Position numbers and translations under genes: made by a program. Below are positions 9,502 to 19,104 of a stretch of 64,000 nt of DNA, piece after piece. The notes below the pieces were generated by a model. It was not told where the DNA came from, did no database searches, and saw nothing but the letters and a program-made list of their open reading frames with translations. This DNA is from Pseudomonas sp. P8_241 (GTDB lineage: Bacteria > Pseudomonadota > Gammaproteobacteria > Pseudomonadales > Pseudomonadaceae): contig NZ_CP125377.1 in assembly GCF_034008315.1 (NCBI RefSeq), positions 3,236,001 through 3,300,000 of the forward strand. Reading direction: 5' to 3'. Position 1 is the first letter of the stretch; each line of letters opens with the position of its first letter.

Positions 9502-10362
9502 TTACAGCATCGGTTTTCCCCCGGTAACACCGTAGCGCTGTCCGGTGATGTAACTGGCTTCATCGGAGGCTAGCAGCACGTAGATCGGGGCGACTTCCAC
9601 AGGCTGGCCCGGGCGCCCCAGCGATGTGTTGGCACCGAAGTTTTGTATGGTTTCTTCAGACATGGTCGAGACGATCAACGGTGTCCAGATCGGCCCTGGA
9701 GCCACGCTGTTGACGCGAATGTTATTTGGTCCGAGCATTTGCCCAAGACCGGCGGTGAAATTAGCGATCGCGCCCTTCGTTGTGGCGTAGGCCAGCAATG
9801 TCGGATTGGGCATATCGGAGTTGACGGAGCTGGTGTTGATGATCGAACTGCCGGGCTTCATATACTTCAGCGCGGCCTGGCAGATTCGAAAAATGGCGGT
9901 GATATTGACGTCGAAGGTCATCACCCATTCTTCGTCGGGAATGTCTTCGAGGTTTTCGTGGGTCATCTGGAACGCGGCGTTGTTGACCAGCACGTCAATG
10001 CGACCGAAACGTTCGACGGTTTTTTCGACCAAGGCCTGGCAATGCTCCTTTTGCGCTAGATCCCCGGATATCAATAAACATTGACGGCCTGCTTGTTCGA
10101 CCCAGCGCGCGGTTTCCTTCGCGTCCTCGTGTTCATTGAGGTAAGCGATGGTCACATCGGCACCCTCCCGGGCGAAGGCAATCGCCACGGCGCGGCCGAT
10201 ACCGCTGTCAGCGCCGGTGATCAAGGCAATCTTGCCCTCCAGCCGACCGGAACCCTTGTAGCTTTGCTCGCCACAGTCGGGATAGGGGTCCATTTTCTGC
10301 TGGTCACCGGGAACCGGCTGCTGCTGCCTGGGGAAGGGCGGTTTGGGATAGTCGTTCATCAT
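9502..10362 (-). CDS. SDR-family oxidoreductase (stress-type, YhdG/YghA-like)
   Basis: The protein has about 286 residues. It has a proline-rich N-terminal extension of about 40 residues (YPKPPFPRQQQPVPGDQQK), then the classical SDR fold: TGADSGIGRA cofactor loop, NNAA, catalytic Ser in NTSSVN and YATTK catalytic Tyr/Lys. The extension and the ending GQRYGVTGGKPML are typical of the general-stress SDR subgroup, often annotated glucose or alcohol dehydrogenase without biochemical proof. GGAG lies just upstream of two adjacent ATG codons (10362 and 10359). Confidence 0.9.
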   Translation of the reverse strand: MMNDYPKPPFPRQQQPVPGDQQKMDPYPDCGEQSYKGSGRLEGKIALITGADSGIGRAVAIAFAREGADVTIAYLNEHEDAKETARWVEQAGRQCLLISGDLAQKEHCQALVEKTVERFGRIDVLVNNAAFQMTHENLEDIPDEEWVMTFDVNITAIFRICQAALKYMKPGSSIINTSSVNSDMPNPTLLAYATTKGAIANFTAGLGQMLGPNNIRVNSVAPGPIWTPLIVSTMSEETIQNFGANTSLGRPGQPVEVAPIYVLLASDEASYITGQRYGVTGGKPML

Positions 10363-10499
10363 CAATCTCCGGATTCAAGGCTGAGGAGTCAAAGGGTTGA
10401 CCCTGGCGTTTTGTCCGGAGTTCGGTTGGATTCTGACAATCCGAAAATGTTCTGAACCCTGTAGGAAGCGCGGTGTGCAGGATTGTGGGTAAAACTCGA

Positions 10500-10585
10500 T
10501 CTGTAGGAGCCGGCTTGCTGGCGAACCGGGCGACGCGGTGTGTCAGGCTGGACGCCTTCGCTGGCAAGCCAGCTCCTGCAAAGAA
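10500..10585. repeat. REP-type palindrome pair (GTAGGAGCCGGCTTGC family)
   Basis: Two inverted arms, TAGGAGCCGGCTTGCTGGCG and its near reverse complement CGCTGGCAAGCCAGCTCCTG, flank a spacer containing GTGTGTCAGGCTGGACG. The same unit, in reverse complement, makes up the array at 21521-21747. This is a Pseudomonas intergenic REP/BIME element, probably able to fold into a long hairpin in RNA from either flanking gene. Confidence 0.85.
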
Positions 10586-10586
10586 A

Positions 10587-11741
10587 TCAGCCCTTGAGGT
10601 CACGCAAACTACGTTCCAGCCGCGCAATACCTTCCTCCAGCAGCGAACGCGGGCAGCCGAAGTTCAGGCGCACGAACTGCTTGCAGTCATCGCCAAAGTC
10701 CAGCCCGGCGCTCAAGCCGACCCTGGCCTGTTCCAGGAAGAACTGCTGAGGGTCGTCGAGCCCCAGCGCCGAGCAATCCAGCCAGGCGAGGTAGGTGCTT
10801 TGCGGCACGTTCATGGTGATGCCCGGCAAACGGGTGGCCACGGCGTCAACCAGATAATCGCGGTTGCCTTGCAGGTAGTTCTTCAACTCGGCCAACCACG
10901 GAGCCGCCTCACTGTAAGCCACTCGAGTGGCTTCCATGCCCAACGGGTTGACGCTGTCGACCATGCCGCAACGGGCGTGGTTGACGCGTTCGCGCACGTG
11001 GCGGTCCTGGATGATCATGAACGAGGTTTTCAGACCGGCGATGTTGTAGGCCTTGCTCGCGGACATCAGCGTAATGGTGCGCTGGGCGATTTGCGGGCTT
11101 AGCGTGGCCATCGGAATGTGTGTGCGGCCGTCGAAGCACAGTTCGGCGTGAATCTCGTCAGAGATGATCCAGGCATCGTGCTCCAGACAGATATCGGCGA
11201 TGGCTTGCAGTTCTTCCCGGGGAAAGGCTTTGCCCAACGGGTTGTGCGGGTTGCTCAGCAGCAGCGCGCCGCCGCCCTGCAAGGATTCGCTCAACGTCGC
11301 CAACGGTGTGGCATAGGTGCCGTCCGGCTGCGAATCGAAACTCAGCTCGACCTTGTTCAGCCCCCAATGACCTGGCGCGTGGCGCAGTGGCGGATAGTTT
11401 GGAACCTGCACGACGACATTCTGTTGTGCCTGTACCAGCGCCTTGAGCGCCATGTTGAAACCCGACTCGACCCCCGGCAGGAAGATCAGCTCTTGCGGTT
11501 CGACGCGCCAGGCGTACTTGTTCCAGAGATCGGCGACGATTGCTTCGCGCAGATCGTCCTGAGCCACGCTGTAGCCGACCATCGGGTGCTCCAGGCGTTT
11601 TTGCAGAGCCTGGACAATCACCGACGGCGCGGCGAAATCCATGTCGGCGACCCACATTGGCAGCACATCGGCCGGGTAGCGGCTCCATTTGGTGCTGCCG
11701 GTGTTGTGGCGGTCGAACACCTGATCAAAATCGAAAGTCAT
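10587..11741 (-). CDS. MalY/PatB-family PLP-dependent aminotransferase / cystathionine beta-lyase
   Basis: The protein has 384 residues starting MTFDFDQVFDRHNTGSTKW, the usual start of the family. PLPMWVADMDF-type sequence (LPMWVADMDF), the SNPHNPLG motif and the PLP lysine in SASKAYNIAGLK are all present. Family members cleave C-S bonds of cystathionine or cysteine and some act as aminotransferases. The open frame runs 38 codons further upstream, into intergenic REP-like DNA, so 11741 is preferred. Confidence 0.9.
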   Translation of the reverse strand: MTFDFDQVFDRHNTGSTKWSRYPADVLPMWVADMDFAAPSVIVQALQKRLEHPMVGYSVAQDDLREAIVADLWNKYAWRVEPQELIFLPGVESGFNMALKALVQAQQNVVVQVPNYPPLRHAPGHWGLNKVELSFDSQPDGTYATPLATLSESLQGGGALLLSNPHNPLGKAFPREELQAIADICLEHDAWIISDEIHAELCFDGRTHIPMATLSPQIAQRTITLMSASKAYNIAGLKTSFMIIQDRHVRERVNHARCGMVDSVNPLGMEATRVAYSEAAPWLAELKNYLQGNRDYLVDAVATRLPGITMNVPQSTYLAWLDCSALGLDDPQQFFLEQARVGLSAGLDFGDDCKQFVRLNFGCPRSLLEEGIARLERSLRDLKG

Positions 11742-11793
11742 GCGCGGTCTCGTAAGCGGGGTTGAACATGCGCCAATGATAAGCGCCAACCTA

Positions 11794-11875
11794 CTGTAGG
11801 AGCGAGCCTGCTCGCGAAGGTGGGTCAGATACGGTGGTGTCAACTGAGACACCATCGCGAGCAGGCTCGCTCCAA
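11794..11875. repeat. REP/BIME-type inverted repeat (second class)
   Basis: GGAGCGAGCCTGCTCGCGA at 11799-11817 is matched by its reverse complement TCGCGAGCAGGCTCGCTCC at 11855-11873. Between them lies a smaller palindrome, TGGTGTC...GACACCA. It is a typical Pseudomonas intergenic palindrome in the gap between the divergent PLP-enzyme and formate dehydrogenase genes, and its arm differs from the class at 10500 and 21521. Confidence 0.85.
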
Positions 11876-12036
11876 CAAGGATCTTCGCAGCAAGCTGATT
11901 TTGTCCGACGGTCGGTTGTCATGGTGAATTCGACAGCATTGGCTAAAGTTCAAGTGTCGGCAGACAGACTGCCGCAACCGTGGTTGTTCAAAAAGACCCG
12001 GCCATGTACCGGGTTCCACCTGATCAGGAGTGCACG

Positions 12037-15000
12037 ATGGATCTCAGCCGTCGTCAGTTCTTCAAGGTCGCCGGTATCGGCCTTGCAGGCTCTAGCCTGG
12101 GCGCGTTGGGCATGGCCCCGACGGCAGCCTTTGCCGAACAGGTGCGTCATTTCAAGCTCGCCCACACCCATGAAACCCGCAACACCTGCCCGTATTGCTC
12201 GGTCGGTTGCGGTTTGATCATGTACAGCCAGGGCGATGATGCGAAGAATGTCGCGCAAAATATCATTCACATTGAAGGTGACGCCGACCACCCGGTCAAC
12301 CGCGGCACCCTTTGTCCCAAAGGCGCAGGCCTGCTGGATTTCATTCACAGCCCCGGTCGTCTGCAATACCCGCAAGTACGCAAGCCCGGCAGCACCGAAT
12401 GGACGCGCATTTCCTGGGATGAAGCACTGGATCGCGTCGCCGACCTGATGAAGGCCGATCGCGACGCCAACTTCATCGAGAAAAACGCCCAGGGCCAAAC
12501 GGTGAACCGCTGGCTCACCACCGGTTTCCTCGCGGCCTCGGCGGCATCCAACGAAGCGGGCTACGTCACCCACAAAGTCATTCGCAGTCTCGGCATTCTG
12601 GGGTTTGATAACCAGGCGCGTGTCTGACACGGCCCGACGGTGGCAAGTCTTGCCCCGACGTACGGCCGTGGTGCCATGACCAACCACTGGACCGATATCG
12701 CTAACGCGAATCTGGTTCTGGTGATGGGCGGCAACGCAGCAGAAGCGCATCCGTGCGGCTTCAAATGGGTGACCGAAGCCAAGGCGCACAACAATGCGCG
12801 GCTGATCGTGGTCGATCCGCGTTTTACCCGGACCGCTTCGGTGGCCGACTATTACGCGCCGATCCGCACCGGCACCGACATCGCCTTCATGGGCGGGCTG
12901 ATCAATTACCTGCTGACCGAGGACAAGATCCAGCACGAGTACGTGCGCAACTACACCGATGTGTCGTTCATCGTCAAAGCCGGGTATGGCTTCGAGGACG
13001 GGATCTTCAGCGGCTATGACGCCGCCAAGCGCACGTACACCGACAAGTCCGGGTGGGGCTATGAGTTGGGCGAGGACGGCTTTGCCAAGGTCGACCCGAC
13101 CCTGCAAGACCCGCACTGCGTCTATCAACTGATGAAGCAGCATTACAGCCGCTACAACATCCAGTTGGCGAGCCAGATCTGTGGCATGCCGGTCGATGCG
13201 ATGCAGAAAATCTGGGAAGAGATCGCCACGTGCTCGCAACCGGGCAAGACCATGACGATCCTCTATGCCCTGGGCTGGACCCAGCACTCGATTGGCGCGC
13301 AGATCATTCGCAGCGCGGCGATGGTGCAACTGTTGTTGGGCAACGTCGGCATGCCGGGCGGAGGTGTGAATGCCTTGCGCGGGCACTCCAATATCCAGGG
13401 CCTGACCGACCTGGGCTTGCTGTCGAACTCACTGCCCGGCTACCTGACGCTGCCTACCGATACCGAGCAGGATTACAACGCCTACATCGTCAAGCGTACG
13501 CAAAAACCGTTGCGGCCGGGGCAGCTGTCCTACTGGCAGAACTACGGAAAATTCCATGTCAGCCTGATGAAAGCCTGGTACGGCGCCAATGCCACGGTGG
13601 AGAACAACTGGGCCTACGATTATTTGCCGAAGCTGGACATTCCCAACTACGACATCCTCAAGGTGTTCGACCTGATGGGCCAGGGCAAGGTCAACGGCTA
13701 CATGTGCCAGGGCTTCAACCCCATCGCCGCGCTGCCCGACAAGAACCGGGTGATGGTGGCGCTGGCCAAGCTCAAATGGCTGGTGGTGATGGATCCGCTG
13801 GCCACTGAAACCTCGGAGTTCTGGCAAAAGGTCGGTCCGTACAACGACGTCAACAGTGCCGAGATCCAGACCGAAGTCATTCGCCTGCCCACCACCTGTT
13901 TTGCCGAAGAGGACGGTTCGCTGGTCAACAGCAGTCGCTGGTTGCAATGGCACTGGAAGGGTGCCGATGGCCCTGGCGAAGCGCGCACTGACATTCGGAT
14001 CATGAGTGAGTTGTTCCTGCGTCTGCGCCAGCGCTACGAGAAAGAGGGCGGCAAATACCCCGATCCGATGCTGAAACTGTCGTGGCCGTACAAGATTGCT
14101 CACGAGCCTTCGCCTGAAGAACTGGCCAAGGAAATCAACGGCTATGCCACGACGGATTTCACCGACGTCACTGGCGCCGCCATCAAGGGCAACGCGCAAC
14201 TGGCCGGGTTTGGTCAACTCAAGGACGACGGCAGCACGGCATCCGGGTGCTGGATTTTTTGCGGCAGCTGGACCGAGATGGGCAACCAGATGGCGCGCCG
14301 TGACAACAACGATCCGTTCGGCATGCATCAGCATCAAGGCTGGGCATGGGCCTGGCCGGCTAATCGACGGATTCTCTACAACCGCGCTTCGGCGGACCTG
14401 TCCGGCAAGCCGTGGGATTCGAAAAAACGCCTGGTGTGGTGGAACGGCAAGGCCTGGGGCGGTACCGATGTGCCGGACTACAAGGCTGACGTGGCGCCGG
14501 AAGCGGGGATGAATCCGTTCATCATGAACCCCGAAGGCGTGGCGAGGTTCTTCGCCGTCGACAAGATGAACGAAGGCCCGTTCCCCGAGCATTACGAGCC
14601 GTTCGAAACACCAATCGGCATCAACCCGCTGCATCCGCAAAACAAGAAAGCCACCAGCAACCCGGCAGCGCGAATCTTCGATTCGGTATGGGAGACCCTC
14701 GGCGTGGCCAAGGATTACCCATACGCCGCCACCAGTTACCGGCTGACCGAGCATTTCCACTTCTGGAGCAAGCACTGCAAGCTCAACGCGATTAGCCAAC
14801 CGGAGCAATTCGTTGAAATTGGCGAGGTGCTGGCCAAGGAAAAAGGCATCGTCGCCGGTGACCGGGTGCGGGTCAGCAGCAAGCGTGGCTTCATTGAAGC
14901 GGTGGCGGTGGTGACCAAGCGGATTCGTCCGCTGCAGGTCAACAATCAGGTGGTGCACCAGATCGGTATCCCGTTGCACTGGGGCTTTACCGGCCTCACG

Positions 15001-15102
15001 CGACACGGCTACCTGACCAACACCCTGGTGCCGTTCCTCGGCGATGGCAACACACAGACCCCGGAATCCAAGTCATTCCTGGTTAACGTGGAGAAAGTCT
15101 AA
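12037..15102 (+). CDS. fdnG: Formate dehydrogenase-N/O alpha subunit, selenocysteine-containing
   Basis: The protein has about 1021 residues and is read through TGA 12625-12627 as selenocysteine at residue 197 (context RV-Sec-HGPTVASL), close to Sec196 of E. coli FdnG. The N-terminus is a Tat signal (SRRQFFKVAG) exporting the folded molybdoenzyme. CPYCSVGC and LCPKGAG hold the 4Fe-4S cluster, and the rest binds the bis-MGD molybdenum cofactor. It oxidises formate in the periplasm and passes electrons to the beta subunit. AGGAG lies 6 nt before ATG 12037. The stop is directly followed by the beta-subunit start. Automated callers may split this gene at the UGA; the selA/selB/tRNA-Sec genes downstream argue for decoding. 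Confidence 0.96.
12625..12670 (+). promoter_or_regulatory. Selenocysteine UGA with bacterial SECIS hairpin
   Basis: Directly after the in-frame TGA, CACGGCC (12628-12634) pairs perfectly with GGCCGTG (12664-12670). Inside it, GGCAA (12642-12646) pairs with TTGCC (12650-12654) around the loop GTC. A stem with a short apical loop immediately 3' of the UGA is what SelB recognises in bacteria. Pairing was read by eye and no folding energy was calculated. Confidence 0.8.
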
Positions 15103-16038
15103 ATGGCCAGCCAAGACATCATCGCCCGCTCGGCCACCACCACACCCGCGCCCTCGGTGCGCGGCGTGGCCGAAGTCGCCAAGCTGATCGACACCACCAA
15201 ATGCATCGGCTGCAAGGCCTGTCAGGTCGCCTGCTCGGAATGGAACGAGTTGCGCGACGAGGTCGGCCATAACCATGGCACCTACGACAATCCGCAAGAC
15301 CTCACCTCGGAAACCTGGACGTTGATGCGCTTCACCGAGCACGAAACCGACGCCGGCAACCTGGAGTGGCTGATCCGCAAGGACGGCTGCATGCATTGTG
15401 CCGAACCCGGATGCCTGGCGGCGTGCCCCAGCCCGGGGGCGATCATCAAGCACGCCAACGGCATCGTCGATTTCGATCAGGATCATTGCATCGGTTGCGG
15501 TTACTGCATCACCGGTTGCCCGTTCAACATTCCGCGCATTTCGCAAAAAGATCACAAGGCTTACAAATGCACGTTGTGTTCGGACCGCGTGGCAGTGGGG
15601 CTGGAGCCTGCTTGTGTGAAAACCTGTCCGACCGGCGCCATCGTATTCGGCACCAAAGACGACATGAAGGAACACGCTGCCGAGCGCATCGTCGACCTCA
15701 AGAGTCGCGGCTTTGAAAATGCTGGCTTGTACGACCCCGAAGGCGTCGGTGGTACCCACGTTATGTATGTGTTGCACCACGCCGACACGCCACGGATTTA
15801 TGCCGGGCTGCCTGATCATCCGGCGATCAGCCCCTTGGTGGGATTGTGGAAAGGCATCAGCAAACCCCTGGCGCTGCTGGCCATGGGCGCTGCGGTGCTG
15901 GCCGGGTTCTTCCACTACGTGCGCATCGGACCGAACCGGGTCGAAGAAGATGAGCACCCCAGTCCACTGGACACTTCGGTGCATGAGGTCGATCCGGCGG
16001 TACACACCTTTGATCCACGCGGGGAGGGCAGGCCATGA
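15103..16038 (+). CDS. fdxH: Formate dehydrogenase beta subunit (four 4Fe-4S clusters)
   Basis: The protein has 311 residues. Cysteine groups [35 protein letters not shown] and CTLC...CVKTC account for four ferredoxin-type clusters that carry electrons from the alpha to the gamma subunit. One C-terminal membrane helix ([18 protein letters not shown]) anchors it, as in E. coli FdnH/FdoH. ATG follows the alpha-subunit TAA without a gap, and the gene overlaps the gamma-subunit start by 4 nt (ATGA). Confidence 0.95.
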   Translation: MASQDIIARSATTTPAPSVRGVAEVAKLIDTTKCIGCKACQVACSEWNELRDEVGHNHGTYDNPQDLTSETWTLMRFTEHETDAGNLEWLIRKDGCMHCAEPGCLAACPSPGAIIKHANGIVDFDQDHCIGCGYCITGCPFNIPRISQKDHKAYKCTLCSDRVAVGLEPACVKTCPTGAIVFGTKDDMKEHAAERIVDLKSRGFENAGLYDPEGVGGTHVMYVLHHADTPRIYAGLPDHPAISPLVGLWKGISKPLALLAMGAAVLAGFFHYVRIGPNRVEEDEHPSPLDTSVHEVDPAVHTFDPRGEGRP

Positions 16039-16690
16039 GTAACAAGACCATCCTGCGCTACACCAGCAACCAGCGCACCAATCACTGGCTGGTGGCGATT
16101 CTGTTTTTCATGGCCGGGTTGTCCGGGCTGGCGTTGTTTCATCCGGCGCTGTTCTGGCTGAGCAATCTGTTCGGTGGCGGGCCCTGGACGCGCATTCTGC
16201 ACCCGTTCATGGGCGTGCTGATGTTCGTGTTTTTCCTCGGTCTGGTGTTCAGCTTCTGGCGCGCCAACTTCTTCATTGCCAATGATCGCCTGTGGCTCAG
16301 GCGCATAGACCGGGTGATGGCCAACGACGAGGAGGACGTGCCACCGGTGGGCAAGTACAACGCCGGGCAGAAGCTGCTGTTCTGGACTTTACTGCTGTGC
16401 ATGCTGGTGTTGTTGTTCAGCGGTCTGGTGATCTGGCGCGCCTATTTCAGCGAGTACTTCGGCATCACCGCGATTCGCTGGGCCATGTTGCTGCATGCGT
16501 TGGCGGGGTTTGTGCTGATCCCTGAGCATCATCGTGCATATCTCGCCGGGTCGCTAGATCAAAGGATTCGGTCCACGCCATGCTGCACGGCTGGGTCAGC
16601 CGCCATTGGGCGAAGAAGCACCATGAACTCTGGTACCGCGAGGTGACCCGTGACGAGGCACCGAAACCACCGATCACGAAAAAGGGCTGA
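16035..16690 (+). pseudogene. fdnI: Formate dehydrogenase gamma subunit (cytochrome b556), frameshifted near the 3' end
   Basis: The first 160 residues are a normal gamma subunit, with helices around LVAILFFMAGLSGLALF, FMGVLMFVFFLGLVF and LLLCMLVLLFSGLVIW and the His of LLHALAGF. Then the frame breaks. LSIIVHI appears in the +1 frame after an extra C near 16520-16522, the frame returns after a missing base near 16542, and two further single-base gains lie near 16551-16560 and 16561-16567. The true tail (HAMLHGWVSRHWAKKHHELW to ITKKG, TGA 16688-16690) is in a third frame. As written, translation ends at 16646. The shifted block contains the histidine expected to ligate a haem, so the product would be non-functional if the sequence is right. 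Confidence 0.85.
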
Positions 16691-16693
16691 CCG

Positions 16694-17622
16694 TTGCCAA
16701 CCATCCTCGAACCCGGACAAATTGAAGCGGCGGCCAGTTCGCCGCCGTTTCTGCACCTGCCGCCGCACACACTTTTTGATCTGCGCGCCCAGCGCCTCGA
16801 ACACCTGGCCGAGGGGCATCCACTGGCCGATTATCTGCGCCTCATCGCCGGGGTGTGCCGGGTGCAACAGCACGTGCTGGACAACCCGCCGCCGAGTGAA
16901 CCGCTGGATCAACAACGCATCGAGGTGTGCCAGCAGCACGGCTTGCCCCCATTCGCGGCCGACAGTCTGGTCCGCGAGGAGGACTGGCAGCCGTATCTCG
17001 ATGCACTGTTGGAAAACTACCCGGCACCGATGCAACCCGCTGTGGCCGACGCCCTGGCAGCGTTGGACCAAGCGAGCCCCGGTCAGCGACGCGCCCGGGC
17101 GGCCCGCACCCGGTCAGCGGCCAGTATTCGCTAGTACCGGCAGTGTTGGTGCCGTTTCTCGGTGCGGCCCTGCAAACCGCCTGGAGCCACTGGCTGTTGA
17201 GCACGCCCAACCTGCAACTCAAGCCCGGCGACAGCCTCAGCCAATGCCCGGCCTGCGGTTCACCGGCCATGGCCGGGGTGATCCGCAATCGGGGCAAACA
17301 CAACGGTTTGCGCTATCTGGTCTGTTCCTTGTGTGCCTGCGAATGGCATGTGGTGCGGGTCAAATGCGTGTACTGCGAACAGAGCAAGGGCCTGGACTAC
17401 CTCAGCCTTGAGGACGATCGCCACGCCGCCAATCAAGCGCCGTTGCGCGCCGAGATGTGCCCCAGCTGCAACACGTATCTGAAATTGCTGTACCTGGAAA
17501 ACGACGCCCATGCCGAAGCGCTGTCAGCGGATCTGTCCAGCCTGATACTCGACATGCGCCTGGCCCAGGACGGCTATCAGCGCCTGGCACCCAATCTGTT
17601 GCTGGCACCGGGAGACGAATGA
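16694..17622 (+). pseudogene. fdhE: FdhE formate dehydrogenase accessory protein, frameshifted
   Basis: The 5' part (TTG 16694, MPTILEPGQIEAA... to ...ALAALDQASPGQ) reads in one frame and stops at 17132-17134. The 3' part (PVSGQYSLVPAVLVPFLGAA... to LLLAPGDE, TGA 17620-17622) reads in another. Joined near 17085-17115 they give a normal FdhE of about 309 residues. The zinc-finger cysteines CPAC, CSLC, CVYC and CPSC are intact in the second half. FdhE is a cytoplasmic factor required for assembly of respiratory formate dehydrogenases. A single-base loss or a two-base gain explains the break. It lies about 550 bp after the indel cluster in the gamma-subunit gene. Confidence 0.85.
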
Positions 17623-17673
17623 TCACAGGGTCTACACTCTGGCGCGTCGGTCTTTCGATTTCAGGAGTGTCAG

Positions 17674-19104
17674 ATGTCCGCCAGCGGTGCCAGCCATCCC
17701 CTGCGTTTGCCTTCCATTGACAGTCTGTTGCGTCACGCGGCGTGCCAGCCGTTGGCCGAGCGTTATGGGCGCGACGCGTTGCTCGCGGCCCTGCGTCAAT
17801 TGCTCGACGAGCTACGCGAAGATGTTCAGCAGCGCGTGCTCGCACCGGCTGAAGTCACGCCCGAGGTGCTGGCGGGCAGAGTCGGCGAGCGACTGGCCGG
17901 CCAACATCGCAGCCATGTCAGGCGGGTGTTCAATCTCACCGGCACCGTCCTGCACACCAACCTCGGACGAGCGTTGTTGCCCGAGGAAGCGATAGATGCG
18001 GTGCAAATGGCTGCCCGCTATCCGCTCAACCTGGAATTCGACCTGCAAAGCGGCAAGCGCGGCGACCGCGACGATTTGATCGAAGGCCTGATCCGCGAGC
18101 TCACCGGCGCCGAAGCCGTGACCGTGGTCAACAACAATGCCGCCGCCGTGCTGCTGACCCTCAACAGCCTGGGGGCGCGCAAGGAAGGCATCATCTCCCG
18201 GGGCGAGCTGATCGAAATCGGCGGGGCGTTTCGCATCCCCGACATCATGGCCCGTGCCGGGGTAAAGCTGCACGAAGTCGGCACCACCAACCGCACCCAT
18301 GCCCGCGACTATGAAGCGGCCATCGGCCCGCGCAGCGGCTTGATCATGCGTGTGCACGCCAGCAACTACAGCATTCAGGGGTTCACCACGAGCGTGCCGA
18401 CTGCTGAACTGGCACAACTGGCCCATCAACATGGGTTGCCACTGCTCGAAGATCTCGGCAGCGGCAGCCTGTTGGACCTGACCCGTTGGGGTTTGCCTGC
18501 CGAGCCGACGGTGCGTCAGGCACTGCTCGATGGCGCGGACATTGTCACCTTCAGCGGCGATAAACTGCTCGGAGGGCCGCAGGCCGGGTTGATTGTCGGA
18601 AGCAAAGCGCTGATCGCCAAGATCAAGAAAAACCCGCTCAAACGCGCGCTGCGCGTCGACAAACTGACCCTTGCCGCCCTTGAAGCTGTATTGAACCTGT
18701 ACCGCAACCCGGACCGTTTGGCCGAGCGGTTGCCGAGCCTGCGCCTGCTGACCCGTCCGCAAAAAGAAATTCTTGCCCAGGCTGAACGCCTGCGACCGGC
18801 GCTCGCCCAGGTATTGGGTGACGCTTGGGCGGTCAGTGCTTTACCGGCTCAAGGCATGATCGGCAGCGGCAGCCAACCGGTGGCACGACTGCCCAGTGCT
18901 GCGCTGTGTCTGCGCCCACTCACCTCAAAACGTTTACGAGGGCGCACCTTGTTGAGTCTTGAGGAGGCTTTTCGAGGTCTGCCGATTGCCGTGCTTGGGC
19001 GTATTGACGATGACGCCCTGTGGCTGGACCTGCGGCAACTGGATGACGAACCAGCGTGGCTGGCACAGCTCGACCAGCTGCACCTAGAGGGTCGGGCAGG
19101 GTGA
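17674..19104 (+). CDS. selA: L-seryl-tRNA(Sec) selenium transferase
   Basis: The protein has 476 residues, normal for SelA. The PLP lysine lies in [34 protein letters not shown] and [13 protein letters not shown] are characteristic SelA blocks. It converts seryl-tRNA(Sec) to selenocysteinyl-tRNA using selenophosphate. AGGAGTG lies upstream of ATG 17674, and the stop overlaps the selB start. selD (selenophosphate synthetase) is not in the window. Confidence 0.97.
   Translation: MSASGASHPLRLPSIDSLLRHAACQPLAERYGRDALLAALRQLLDELREDVQQRVLAPAEVTPEVLAGRVGERLAGQHRSHVRRVFNLTGTVLHTNLGRALLPEEAIDAVQMAARYPLNLEFDLQSGKRGDRDDLIEGLIRELTGAEAVTVVNNNAAAVLLTLNSLGARKEGIISRGELIEIGGAFRIPDIMARAGVKLHEVGTTNRTHARDYEAAIGPRSGLIMRVHASNYSIQGFTTSVPTAELAQLAHQHGLPLLEDLGSGSLLDLTRWGLPAEPTVRQALLDGADIVTFSGDKLLGGPQAGLIVGSKALIAKIKKNPLKRALRVDKLTLAALEAVLNLYRNPDRLAERLPSLRLLTRPQKEILAQAERLRPALAQVLGDAWAVSALPAQGMIGSGSQPVARLPSAALCLRPLTSKRLRGRTLLSLEEAFRGLPIAVLGRIDDDALWLDLRQLDDEPAWLAQLDQLHLEGRAG

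Noticed and set aside
12625..12627. In-frame TGA in fdnG taken as a nonsense mutation
   Set aside because: It sits at the known Sec position, is followed by a SECIS-like hairpin, and selA, selB and tRNA-Sec are next door.
11950..13386. 478-codon open frame on the minus strand opposite fdnG
   Set aside because: Antisense shadow of fdnG; no ribosome site or family match.
13429..15006. 525-codon open frame on the minus strand inside fdnG
   Set aside because: It is a shadow of the high-GC coding strand with no recognisable domain; the plus strand encodes a conserved enzyme throughout.
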